Shown here piece by piece: positions 8,240-16,180 of a stretch of 64,000 bases of DNA. Below the pieces are notes generated by a model. It saw only the letters and a list, made by a program, of their open reading frames with translations, had not been told where the DNA came from and searched no databases. Position 1 is the stretch's first letter. Every line of letters starts with the position of its first letter. Origin of the DNA: Acidobacteriota bacterium (GTDB lineage: Bacteria; Acidobacteriota; Terriglobia; Bryobacterales; Bryobacteraceae); contig JANXSF010000041.1 in NCBI GenBank assembly GCA_025352795.1, positions 1 through 64,000 on the forward strand, in the 5' to 3' direction. The position numbers and the translations under genes were made by a program.

Positions 8240-11200
8240 TGGTGACAATCACTTGCCCATTGGAACTTTGGGTGCTGGGGATGTTGTTCACAATCACAGC
8301 GACTTGCACCGTTGGTCCGGGAAGAACCTTGTCGGGAATGCGGATATTGAGTTGCCACAGACCGACAAAGCCCGGTGCTAAACCGGAATAGAGAACATCA
8401 TCGCCGGAAAGTTCATCGGTTCCAACAAAGACTCTCGGTTTCACCGCAGATGGTGTTTGACCGGTTGCCGCTACTCCATCGGGTGGGGCGTTGGGAACGA
8501 AGCCCTGACCGGTCCCATACAACGAAATGATTCCTTTGCGGGCAATCTGGTTGGATGCAGAATTGATGGTGCCATCCTCGTTAATTGAGGCAATGGGTCC
8601 GCGTCCCGATTGGGCAGTGGTGAAGAAGCCGGGCGTAGCCGGAGCCATGGCAATTACCGCGCTGGCTAGAACTTGTTGCACCGATTTCTTTTGCACAATG
8701 AACTCTGAGGTTCCGGAAGTTGGTGCGCCCATAGGTATGTAGAAGTTGATTTGAGCAGGGTCCACAAAGTACAGCGGAGCTGCTACGCCATCGACCAACA
8801 CTTCAATATCGGCTAGTTCTTTGGGAAGAGGATAACCCGAGAATATTTTCTGCGTATCACCAAACTTAACGCCCTGCGGATACAACGACACAATCAAGCC
8901 GGGTGAAAGCGGACGGGACAGGTAGTGGGCGGCGCTCAATCCGACTACTGAAGGGAAATGGAAGACCACTCGATTTGAGGAATCGGCAATCAGCAAATTT
9001 CCCAAAGGGTCGAGGGTGAGCGAAAGCGGCTGGGCAGGCATGGGAAGCGTGTAGTTGGCCACGGGATTGACCACCAAGTTGTCGAATTTCGGGAAACGAA
9101 CGGCGCGACCGTTGGGTGTATCGGCAACCCAAATTTCCCCCGTCTTGTCACTAACCCAAATGCCTTGGGGATTTCGAATACGATCGTTGGGGCCAATAGA
9201 ACCGATAGAAAACACCGGTGAAGAGCCATTGGATGATTGCAGGATGCTGTTGAAAATGGCGATGCGGCTGTTGCCGGTATCGGCCACGTAAAGCCGATCA
9301 TCGCTATCCACAGACAGATGGTGCGGAGTATTCAACTTATCATCGCCATTGCCAGGAGAAGCTGTGGTGAAGTCACGCTGGCCCAATACAGTTGAGGCCG
9401 CCATGCCGTTAGTGAAATCGCCGGTGGCCAGTTTTTTGTAAAGGAGCACGCGATTGTATTGCGAATCAGCCACCACCAGATGCCCATCCACTGTGAGTGT
9501 GACACCCAGAGGGCGGCCCAAATTGGTGCGGGTGACGTCTTGTATTTTGAAGTTGAAACCGGATTGGCCAATGACCAAATTCGCCTGCTGGGAACGACCT
9601 TGGCTCTGGGCCAGGAATGGATTGGGATAGCGCACCACGCGTCCATTCAAACTATCGGCGATAAACAAGTTGCCATTGGCATCGACGGCTAAGCCAACGG
9701 GTTGAAACAGCCCAGTATCGGAGGTTTGATTGGCGTCAAACGTGGGCGAATTGGGAGCTGTCGTGAAAAAGTCTGCCTGACCGATTACCAAATCGGCAAC
9801 ATCTCCAGATTTCACTTTGCGGGCATCGGCGAAAGCCAGCACACGATTGTTATAAGTATCGGCAATGTAGAGCCGGGGAGGATTCGACTTCTGGTCGGTA
9901 ACCACCCCACTGCTTAAAGTTGCCGTGCCGCCAAAAAGAGGTAAATTTTGAGTGTTGGCGGCAATGAACAATTCCTTGCCCTCAACAAAATTTGCGGCAT
10001 TACGATTGACGGCGTTCTGACCCAGAACACGGCTGGCATCCGTAAGATTGTTGGACACAAGCGGGATAGAAAGAACGCGATTGTTGCCTGTATCGGCAAG
10101 CCATAGTTCACTTTGAAAAACCACCGCATCGTTCGGTTGTGAAAAGCTAACCCCGCTGGGCAGACGCTGATCGCGATTTTCGCGAAAACTGAGAAAATCC
10201 GATTGACCATAGACTGCCTTTGCCGCCGGAGAGGGAATGGCGATGGATTCGGGCTGCCAGGAATCGGCGGGATCGAATTTCACAATTCTGTGGGTGGCTG
10301 TATCAATGGCAAATAATTGGTTGTTTGAGGTGAACAAACCCTCAGCATCGGTAATGGTAAATTCGTTCACGGGTGGCTTGTTCCCGTTGTTTACATAAAC
10401 ACCCAGAACGCGAATACCTTCCGTTCCTGTGCGGAAAGGAGGCTGAAATACAACTACCCGATTGGTGTCAGAAACGTAGAGGCGCCCGTTGGTATCAAAG
10501 GCTAAGGCTGAAGGTACGCGGAATTTTGTTTTGTTGAGATTATCGTCCACCCTGGTAATCAACAATGGCTCACGAGAGTTGAAATCAAGCTGCCCTAATA
10601 CCAGGTCGGCGGAAGGCGCATTGGTGGCGCTGTCGGTTAAAACGGAGGCGTTGTAGCGCAAAACCCTATTGTTGCCGCCATCTGCCAGCCACAAGTTTCC
10701 ATCTGGATCAAAGATCAGGCGACTGCGAATAATTTGGCTATTCGATCGGGAAAACAATGTCTTTTCATTGGGCGTGGCTAATCCCTGATTAGGATTTTGG
10801 GCGCTCAATCCGGTTTGCCCAATCACCAAATCAGGTTGAATAAAATCACCCTGCTGGGAAAACGGCTTGGGATAGCGCAAAATGCGATTGTTGCCAGTAT
10901 CGAGAACGTACAGATTTCCGCGCTTATCGACGGCTACTGATGAAGGGCTGGACAATCCACTGGAGAAACCAGTACCCGGACCTTGCGGGAACGTAGTGAA
11001 AAAATCTCGTTGCCCCACCACGAGGTCGGCTGAAGCTCCTGAAGAGCTGCGGGCATTTTTCCAGACCATGACACGGTTATTAAACGTATCAGCTACATAG
11101 AGGATGGGCGGAGTTACGGAGGTATCTAAGGCCACTCCCGAAGGTCCGTTTAACTCTTTGCCCTCAACCAGATTCGGACTAGCCGTGGTTAGTTCTCTTC

Positions 11201-11390
11201 TAGCGTGGCCAAACACACGAGTGGGACTGGGGTTCAAAGTGACAGGCGACTGGGCCCATGCAACAGAGGTTGCGCAAACAGAGGTTGCGATGCAAAATGC
11301 AGTAGCCACAACAGAAGGGCTTATGTAGGAACGACTCTGTATAAAATGTAGAAACGTGGAACCCTTTGCGGGCTTCTGGGAGATTTTCAT
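8220..11390 (-). CDS. secreted NHL-repeat protein with TIGR03437-type C-terminal domain
   Basis: A 1056-aa exported beta-propeller protein, role unknown. A signal sequence ends near residue 47 (TSVAWAQ). About twelve NHL-type repeats follow, each with a core like LYVADTGNNRV. Most are followed by a second recurring element of the form DLVIGQxDF. Residues about 60-140 are similar to about 457-550 (NLVEGKEL/NFVEGKEL, PPILYVADTFNNRV/PPRLYIADTYNNRV, VVGQRDFFTT/VIGQADFFTT), showing an old internal duplication. From about residue 815 the C-terminus matches the Solibacter-type TIGR03437 domain (YGTGQGFVPNAPPDG, QLNIRIPD). ATG 11390 is chosen because GAGGA lies 7-8 nt upstream; an in-frame ATG at 11507 would bury the signal peptide. 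Confidence 0.88.
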   Translation of the reverse strand: MKISQKPAKGSTFLHFIQSRSYISPSVVATAFCIATSVCATSVAWAQSPVTLNPSPTRVFGHARRELTTASPNLVEGKELNGPSGVALDTSVTPPILYVADTFNNRVMVWKNARSSSGASADLVVGQRDFFTTFPQGPGTGFSSGLSSPSSVAVDKRGNLYVLDTGNNRILRYPKPFSQQGDFIQPDLVIGQTGLSAQNPNQGLATPNEKTLFSRSNSQIIRSRLIFDPDGNLWLADGGNNRVLRYNASVLTDSATNAPSADLVLGQLDFNSREPLLITRVDDNLNKTKFRVPSALAFDTNGRLYVSDTNRVVVFQPPFRTGTEGIRVLGVYVNNGNKPPVNEFTITDAEGLFTSNNQLFAIDTATHRIVKFDPADSWQPESIAIPSPAAKAVYGQSDFLSFRENRDQRLPSGVSFSQPNDAVVFQSELWLADTGNNRVLSIPLVSNNLTDASRVLGQNAVNRNAANFVEGKELFIAANTQNLPLFGGTATLSSGVVTDQKSNPPRLYIADTYNNRVLAFADARKVKSGDVADLVIGQADFFTTAPNSPTFDANQTSDTGLFQPVGLAVDANGNLFIADSLNGRVVRYPNPFLAQSQGRSQQANLVIGQSGFNFKIQDVTRTNLGRPLGVTLTVDGHLVVADSQYNRVLLYKKLATGDFTNGMAASTVLGQRDFTTASPGNGDDKLNTPHHLSVDSDDRLYVADTGNSRIAIFNSILQSSNGSSPVFSIGSIGPNDRIRNPQGIWVSDKTGEIWVADTPNGRAVRFPKFDNLVVNPVANYTLPMPAQPLSLTLDPLGNLLIADSSNRVVFHFPSVVGLSAAHYLSRPLSPGLIVSLYPQGVKFGDTQKIFSGYPLPKELADIEVLVDGVAAPLYFVDPAQINFYIPMGAPTSGTSEFIVQKKSVQQVLASAVIAMAPATPGFFTTAQSGRGPIASINEDGTINSASNQIARKGIISLYGTGQGFVPNAPPDGVAATGQTPSAVKPRVFVGTDELSGDDVLYSGLAPGFVGLWQLNIRIPDKVLPGPTVQVAVIVNNIPSTQSSNGQVIVTTISVKQ

Positions 11391-11434
11391 ATGTTTTTCC
11401 TCGCGGAGCCTGCGGGAAAGGCCTATTCGAAAAA

Positions 11435-11536
11435 GTACCACATTTCCCACAGTACTTGCCGTACTTGGCCGTCCGACGTACTTGCCGGAGGCTCTATATT
11501 GACTCATCGGCTGATTCGCCGAGTCCTTATAGTACT
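11435..11536. promoter_or_regulatory. cluster of GTAC boxes between the NHL gene and mqnA
   Basis: Five GTAC sites lie in the 248-bp divergent gap, at 11435, 11452, 11461, 11478 and 11532. Three of them are in GTACTTGCC or GTACTTGGCC (11452-11460, 11461-11470, 11478-11486). Spacings are 17, 9, 17 and 54 bp. About one GTAC would be expected by chance, so this is a candidate regulator-binding array. Confidence 0.45.
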
Positions 11537-11598
11537 CTACAACAAAAAGTGCCTAATATTGCAGTGTCGCATCCAATCGTTACAGAAGCGAACTTTTC

Positions 11599-11626
11599 TT
11601 AACAACGCTTACTTCGTTGCTAAACT
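11599..11626 (+). promoter_or_regulatory. candidate promoter of the mqnA-mqnC operon
   Basis: TTAACA (11599-11604) and TAAACT (11621-11626) are separated by 16 bp, close to the sigma-70 pattern. The -10 lies 12 nt before the mqnA ATG at 11639, leaving a very short leader. Confidence 0.45.
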
Positions 11627-11638
11627 AGCTATTTGGTT

Positions 11639-12463
11639 ATGCAGAAACCCATTTACAGAGGTCATAAACCCAAAGTTGCTGCAGTCAGTTATCTGAATAC
11701 GGTTCCTTTAGTTTGGGGCGCGCTGCATGGCCCGCAACGGGACGACATGCAGCTTGAATTCAGGGTTCCGTCAGAATGTGCGGATATGCTTCGATCAGGG
11801 CTGTCTAACATCGGCATACTTCCGGTGATTGAAATTGCCCGACAGGGTTTGGAAATTTTCCCTGGGACTGGAATCGCCTGTCATGGGCCGGTGCGCAGCA
11901 TCCTGTTGATTTCCAAGGTGCCGTTTAACCAGATTCGACGCTTATCCTGTGACCGCGGTTCGCGTACATCGGTCATGTTGGCTCGATTGATTTTACGGGA
12001 ACGGTTCGGCGTGGAACCGGAGTTCCTGCCGCCAGCGACGCCGCTGCTGGGCGGTATGTTGCTTTCAGCAGATGCGGCATTGGTGATTGGCGATCCGGCA
12101 TTGGCCATTCAGCCGGAGACGCTGGGTTACGAATGGCTGGATCTAGGCGAGCAGTGGGTGCAGATGACGGGATTGCCGATGGTGTTTGCAATGTGGGCTG
12201 GCCCAGCCGATTGGGTGACCCCGGCACTTGAGCAATCTTTTCGGGATTCCCTGGAGTTCGGGTTGACGAACCTTGACTGGATTGTGGAACAGGAAGCTAT
12301 CAGTCGGCCGTTCTCTGAAGCGGTCATCCGGGATTATTTGACCAAGAATATTGTGTTCCGCCTGGGAGCGAAGGATTACGAAGGCATGCGGACATTTCTG
12401 CGCTTGGTTTCGGAGATTGAGCCCGGTTTGAAATGTCCTGTGATGGAGAATGTACTGGTATGA
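11639..12463 (+). CDS. mqnA: chorismate dehydratase MqnA, futalosine menaquinone pathway
   Basis: MqnA removes water from chorismate to give 3-enolpyruvylbenzoate, the entry step of the futalosine route to menaquinone. The 274-aa product starts with the family segment KVAAVSYLNTVPLVWG and contains the typical SCDRGSRTSVMLARL (about residues 104-118) and ALVIGDPAL (about 143-151). The periplasmic-binding-protein-like fold is expected to be cytoplasmic. An in-frame TTG at 11633 adds two residues; the ATG at 11639 is preferred. It is joined to mqnC by a 4-bp ATGA overlap. The intermediate genes mqnE and mqnB are not in the window. Confidence 0.92.
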   Translation: MQKPIYRGHKPKVAAVSYLNTVPLVWGALHGPQRDDMQLEFRVPSECADMLRSGLSNIGILPVIEIARQGLEIFPGTGIACHGPVRSILLISKVPFNQIRRLSCDRGSRTSVMLARLILRERFGVEPEFLPPATPLLGGMLLSADAALVIGDPALAIQPETLGYEWLDLGEQWVQMTGLPMVFAMWAGPADWVTPALEQSFRDSLEFGLTNLDWIVEQEAISRPFSEAVIRDYLTKNIVFRLGAKDYEGMRTFLRLVSEIEPGLKCPVMENVLV

Positions 12464-13494
12464 GAATTACTGACGAACAGGCACTGGACATGTTCCATAG
12501 TGACGATTTGATCGGCCTGGGTATGGAAGCGGATGGTTTACGACGCAAATTGCACCCCGGCGGGGTAGCATCGTACATCATTGACCGCAACATCAATTAC
12601 ACAAATTTTTGCACAGAATATTGCAGTTTTTGTGCATTTTATCGGCCCATGGGGCACAAAGAAGGCTACGTACTGAGTCGGGAAACCTTGCATGAAAAAA
12701 TCCAGGAAACGATTGATTTGGGCGGCACAGGCGTCCTGATGCAAGGCGGTTTGCATCCGCACTTGAAGATTGAATGGTATGAAGAGCTGATGCGGGATTT
12801 GAAGCAGAATTTCAAGATCCATCTGCATGCGTTGTCTGCTCCGGAGATTTTGAACATCGCGGAAATTAGCGGCATCACGATTGAACAGACCATTGCACGG
12901 TTGCAGGCATCGGGCCTGGATTCGATTCCAGGGGCTGGTGCTGAAATTCTGGATGACGAAGTTCGGTACAAAATTGCCCGGTTGAAGTGCCGATCGTCAG
13001 AATGGATTGATGTGCATCGGACGGCTCATAAACTGGGGATGCGCACCACCGCTACGATGATGTTTGGATGCGGAGAAAATTTGCAGCAGCGGGTGAATCA
13101 TTTGCGTTTGCTGCGTGAGTTACAGGATGAAACAGGCGGGTTTACTGCTTTTATTCCGTGGAGCTTCCAGCGGGAAAACACGTCGCTGGGTCGGTTTGTG
13201 AAAGAGGAAACAACGTCTGTGGAATTTCTGCGGACATTGGCGATTTGCCGTATTTATCTGGATAATATTTTGAACGTGCAGACATCCTGGGTGACCCAAG
13301 GGTTGAAGGTTTGCCAACTGGGCTTACGCTTCGGCGGGAACGACGTGGGGAGCATCATGATTGAGGAAAATGTGGTTTCTCAGGCAGGTGCAAGGAATCA
13401 GGCGACGGAAGAGGATTTGCGGCGGATTATAAGGGATGCAGGATTTGTGCCGAAGCAGCGGGATAGTTTGTATCGGACTTATTTTCTGAACTAG
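12460..13494 (+). CDS. mqnC: cyclic dehypoxanthinyl futalosine synthase MqnC (radical SAM)
   Basis: MqnC cyclises dehypoxanthine futalosine by radical SAM chemistry. The 344-aa product has the conserved lead-in RNINYTNFC and the [4Fe-4S] motif CTEYCSFC, which is CxxxCxxC (about residues 51-58). SIPGAGAEIL and TTATMMFGCGE, together with PWSFQRENT, point to MqnC and not its paralogue MqnE. The start at 12460 overlaps the mqnA stop; a start at 12433 would add nine residues translated inside mqnA. The pairing of mqnA and mqnC supports menaquinone-based respiration made by the futalosine route. Confidence 0.92.
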   Translation: MRITDEQALDMFHSDDLIGLGMEADGLRRKLHPGGVASYIIDRNINYTNFCTEYCSFCAFYRPMGHKEGYVLSRETLHEKIQETIDLGGTGVLMQGGLHPHLKIEWYEELMRDLKQNFKIHLHALSAPEILNIAEISGITIEQTIARLQASGLDSIPGAGAEILDDEVRYKIARLKCRSSEWIDVHRTAHKLGMRTTATMMFGCGENLQQRVNHLRLLRELQDETGGFTAFIPWSFQRENTSLGRFVKEETTSVEFLRTLAICRIYLDNILNVQTSWVTQGLKVCQLGLRFGGNDVGSIMIEENVVSQAGARNQATEEDLRRIIRDAGFVPKQRDSLYRTYFLN

Positions 13495-13497
13495 CGG

Positions 13498-13503
13498 TAA
13501 GAT
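13498..13503 (+). promoter_or_regulatory. -10-like box TAAGAT upstream of hicB
   Basis: TAAGAT ends exactly 6 nt before the hicB ATG at 13510 and begins just 3 nt after the mqnC stop, suggesting the toxin-antitoxin pair has its own leaderless promoter. Confidence 0.5.
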
Positions 13504-13509
13504 ACAGAT

Positions 13510-13725
13510 ATGCGCAACGAATTCACCGCGATTGTCGAGCAAGACGGACCATGGCACATCGCCTATTGCGCTGAAGTTCCAGGTGCCAACGGTCAGGGTG
13601 CGTCACGCGAAGAATGCCTGAATAACTTGCGTGAAGCAATCGCGATGATTTTAGAGCACAGGCGAGAGGAGTCGTTGCGGGCTCTTCCTCCCGAAGCGAA
13701 ACAAGAGCTTGTCGTAGTTGGATGA
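13510..13725 (+). CDS. hicB: HicB-like antitoxin
   Basis: A 71-aa protein with the partial RNase-H-like fold of HicB antitoxins, which bind and neutralise HicA. Visible landmarks are FTAIVEQDGPWHIAYCAEVPG and a downstream ASREECLNNLREAIAMIL helix. There is no obvious DNA-binding extension at the C-terminus, so autoregulation may need another element. It overlaps hicA by 4 bp (ATGA). The antitoxin lies first, the reverse of the classic hicA-hicB order but seen in many pairs. Confidence 0.85.
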   Translation: MRNEFTAIVEQDGPWHIAYCAEVPGANGQGASREECLNNLREAIAMILEHRREESLRALPPEAKQELVVVG

Positions 13726-13913
13726 AACGCGAAGCTCTACTGCGGTACCTTCGGCGCTCAGGATGCGTGCTTCGGAGGGAAGGCAAAGAACATTCGTTTT
13801 GGGAAAACCCTCAAACTGGTCATGCCGAAGCGGTTCCGCGACATATGGAAATCGCGAACCAACTGGCTAAGAGAATCTGCCGCAGGCTTTCCATTCCCGA
13901 TCCGCCTCGATAG
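13722..13913 (+). CDS. hicA: HicA-like mRNA interferase toxin
   Basis: A 63-aa protein of the HicA double-stranded-RNA-binding-like fold, which cleaves mRNA when not bound by HicB. Family features are the N-terminal KREALLRYLRRSGCVLRREG, the active-site region GKEHSFW with His about residue 24, and AVPRHMEIANQLAKRI. The length is typical. It follows hicB with an ATGA overlap. A weak G3/C3 stem followed by six T (about 13930-13947) lies downstream and might stop transcription before the next gene. Confidence 0.85.
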   Translation: MKREALLRYLRRSGCVLRREGKEHSFWENPQTGHAEAVPRHMEIANQLAKRICRRLSIPDPPR

Positions 13914-13982
13914 GAAATTAGGACAGGCTGGGACAAACCCCTTTTTTCCCTGGAGCATCTGGCTGCGTTGCTGGTCGCATGA

Positions 13983-13988
13983 TAGAAT
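13983..13988 (+). promoter_or_regulatory. -10-like box TAGAAT before the Gfo/Idh/MocA gene
   Basis: TAGAAT lies 8 nt before ATG 13997. If it is a -10, the upstream ATG at 13979 would not be transcribed, which supports the downstream start. Confidence 0.45.
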
Positions 13989-13996
13989 TACCAACG

Positions 13997-15295
13997 ATGA
14001 CGAACTTCAAAAATCCACGCAGAGACTTTCTTACCAAGTCCGCTGCTGCTTTATTCACCACCAATATTTTTACAGGCCAAGTGCGCGGTGCCAACGATAA
14101 AATCAACGCTGCTTTTATTGGCGTTGGACGCATGGGACAAGGCAACTTGGGCTCCGCTATGAAACAGGACAACCTGGAAGTTGTCGCTATCTGCGACATC
14201 TACAAACCTAACCTGGAGAAAGCAGTGGGCATGACTAAGGGTCGGGCCAGGGGTTTGACAGATTTTCGTGAAGTGCTGGCGGATCGCTCCATTGACGTGG
14301 TCAACATTTCTACCCCTGATCATTGGCATCCTTACATGACCATTGAGGCGTGCAAGGCGGGGAAAGATGTCTACGTGGAGAAGCCGATTTGCGTGACCAT
14401 TGAGGAAGGTCAGAAGATGGTGCAGGCCGCCAGGAAGTATAAGCGGGTGGTGCAAGCAGGCACCATGCAACGGTCTGGCACTCATTTTCAGGAAGCCACA
14501 AAACTGGTGATGGACGGGGCCATTGGCAAGGTGACCGCGATCAAGACTTGGAACTACGGGCTTGCCAACCCTGCTGGCATCGGAAATCCTCCTGATGGTG
14601 CTCCGATTCCTGAGGGTCTTGATTGGGACATGTGGTTGGGCCCTGCACCGAAGCGTCCGTTCAACGCCAACCGATGGGGCGTGGATCCCAAAGCATTCTC
14701 ACACTTCCGCTGGTTCTGGGATTATGCAGGCGGCATGATGACCGATTGGGGCGTGCACGTTCTGGACATCGCCCAAATGGGCATGAACGATGTGATGCCC
14801 AAGTCCGTTAACTCTTTTGGTGGAAAACTTTGGTATACCGACAATCGTGAGACTGCCGATACCATTATGGCTACCTACGATTACCCCGGCTTTGTGGCAA
14901 CGTATGAGCATCGAAGTGGGAACGCCAATTCCATGTTCGGCAAAAGCTACGGAACGATGTTCCACGGTTCCAAGGCGACGCTCTTCGTCGACCGCAGCCT
15001 GTACCATGTGTACCCGGAAAAAGGGAGTGCAGTGGAAGAGGTGGAAGTTAAGTCATCGAACAATTCCGGGGTGGCACATTGGGCCAATTTCCTGCAATGC
15101 GTGAAGACTCGGGAAAAGCCCATCAGCGATATAGAAGTCTGCTACAAGTCGACTGTGACTTGCCTGCTGGCGAACATTTCACTGCGGTCTGGTAAGAGAG
15201 TGGATTGGGATGCGGCGAAGGATACGATTGTGCAGCCTGATCTTAAAAAGTGGATGCGAAGGGAAGAACGGGCTCCGTGGAAGCTGGTGGTGTAG
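13997..15295 (+). CDS. Tat-exported Gfo/Idh/MocA family oxidoreductase
   Basis: A 432-aa NAD(P)-dependent oxidoreductase of the Gfo/Idh/MocA family, probably acting on a sugar or sugar acid in the periplasm. The N-terminus carries a Tat-type signal (PRRDFLTKSAAALF). The Rossmann motif FIGVGRMGQGN follows (about residues 40-50), then STPDHWH and VEKPICVTIEEG, the usual substrate/cofactor loop with EKP. The aromatic-rich segment GGMMTDWGVHVLDIA in the second half is typical of the secreted subgroup abundant in Acidobacteria and Planctomycetes. No transporter or sugar gene is adjacent, so the substrate cannot be inferred. Confidence 0.9.
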   Translation: MTNFKNPRRDFLTKSAAALFTTNIFTGQVRGANDKINAAFIGVGRMGQGNLGSAMKQDNLEVVAICDIYKPNLEKAVGMTKGRARGLTDFREVLADRSIDVVNISTPDHWHPYMTIEACKAGKDVYVEKPICVTIEEGQKMVQAARKYKRVVQAGTMQRSGTHFQEATKLVMDGAIGKVTAIKTWNYGLANPAGIGNPPDGAPIPEGLDWDMWLGPAPKRPFNANRWGVDPKAFSHFRWFWDYAGGMMTDWGVHVLDIAQMGMNDVMPKSVNSFGGKLWYTDNRETADTIMATYDYPGFVATYEHRSGNANSMFGKSYGTMFHGSKATLFVDRSLYHVYPEKGSAVEEVEVKSSNNSGVAHWANFLQCVKTREKPISDIEVCYKSTVTCLLANISLRSGKRVDWDAAKDTIVQPDLKKWMRREERAPWKLVV

Positions 15296-15296
15296 G

Positions 15297-15356
15297 GTAC
15301 GCGTCACATTCAAGTACTAGCGCCTTTTTGAACCTGTACTGTGTCGGATTGGTACT
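15297..15356. promoter_or_regulatory. GTAC box cluster upstream of the DUF5658-like gene
   Basis: Four GTAC sites (15297, 15314, 15336, 15352) fall within 60 bp, spaced 17, 22 and 16 bp. The segment TTCAAGTACTAGC resembles TTCAAAAGTACCAGC at 46361-46375. They are candidate binding sites for a shared regulator. Confidence 0.45.
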
Positions 15357-15410
15357 TCACCCGTTCAAGTTTGTTCCTTATTCTTGGACATCGAACGGGC
15401 AAACCAAAAC

Positions 15411-15713
15411 ATGACACAACTGATGTTTCAGTACGGCTACCTTCAAATATTGGACTTCCTCACCACCATCGCCTTCTTACTCAACGGAGTCCAAGAAGGC
15501 AACCCGGTAGTTAAGTGGGCCATCAACGCTTTTCCGAACCCGATTATTGGACTGGCATTCATTAAGATTTTAGCGGTGGCATTGGGGATTAGTTGTTGGT
15601 ATCGGGGTCGGGATCGACTGCTGAGCCGCATCAATATTGGGTTTGCGGTGCTAGTGGCATGGAATTTGGTTTCATTGATCATGAAATCGGTTCATGTGGC
15701 TGGTATGGCGTAG
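15411..15713 (+). CDS. small DUF5658-like membrane protein
   Basis: A 100-aa integral membrane protein with about three hydrophobic segments: ILDFLTTIAFLL, IIGLAFIKILAVALGI and FAVLVAWNLVSLIM. The motif LDFLTT followed by GVQEGNPVVKW is typical of DUF5658-type proteins, whose role is unknown. An in-frame TTG at 15384 would add nine residues; ATG 15411 fits the family better. The upstream gap carries GTAC boxes. Confidence 0.8.
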   Translation: MTQLMFQYGYLQILDFLTTIAFLLNGVQEGNPVVKWAINAFPNPIIGLAFIKILAVALGISCWYRGRDRLLSRINIGFAVLVAWNLVSLIMKSVHVAGMA

Positions 15714-15770
15714 AGCTCCCCCCCGTTTATTCCCTTCACTTGCAATGTGATTACAAACGGAGGAAGAAAT

Positions 15771-16088
15771 ATGCCCCTTACCCATGACTTCAAAGAAACG
15801 ATTCAGGCACGTGCGCGGACCGATCAAAAATTCCGGCAAGCGCTTTTGTGTGAAGCCGTGGAGAGCTATCTAAACGGTGATCTTGAAACCGGCAAGGCTG
15901 TGTTGCGGGACTATGTGAATGCGACCGTGGGATTTCAAGCGCTGGAGGAACAGACGGGTATTCCGGCTAAGAGCCTGATGCGTATGTTAGGACCGAAGGG
16001 CAGCCCGACCGCAGCTAATCTGTCCGACATTCTGACCGCGTTGCAGAAAACGGAAGGCGTTCATTTTGAGCTTTCATTGCGACGATAA
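15771..16088 (+). CDS. HigA-like putative addiction-module antidote (HTH)
   Basis: A 105-aa DNA-binding protein of the putative addiction-module antidote family. The conserved core is TGKAVLRDYVNATVGFQALEEQTG followed by a helix-turn-helix with KSLMRMLGPKGSP (about residues 70-82), broken here for clarity: first TGKAVLRDYVNATVGF, then QALEEQTGIPAKSL. A strong GGAGG lies 7 nt before ATG 15771, so the in-frame GTG at 15747 is rejected. No RelE/ParE-type toxin is next to it; the neighbour downstream is a decayed SAP-domain gene. It may act in trans or be an orphan. Confidence 0.82.
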   Translation: MPLTHDFKETIQARARTDQKFRQALLCEAVESYLNGDLETGKAVLRDYVNATVGFQALEEQTGIPAKSLMRMLGPKGSPTAANLSDILTALQKTEGVHFELSLRR

Positions 16089-16180
16089 ATTTTCTTCTTA
16101 TGATTCTTTAGGCCAAAAATGCTTGCCCTCATGCGGTCCGAAACGCGTCCCAATTCCACGACGCTCTGCCAGCGTTTATT

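Noticed and set aside
13930-13947. intrinsic terminator after hicA (short stem plus T6)
   Set aside because: The stem is only three or four base pairs, too weak to call as a separate feature.
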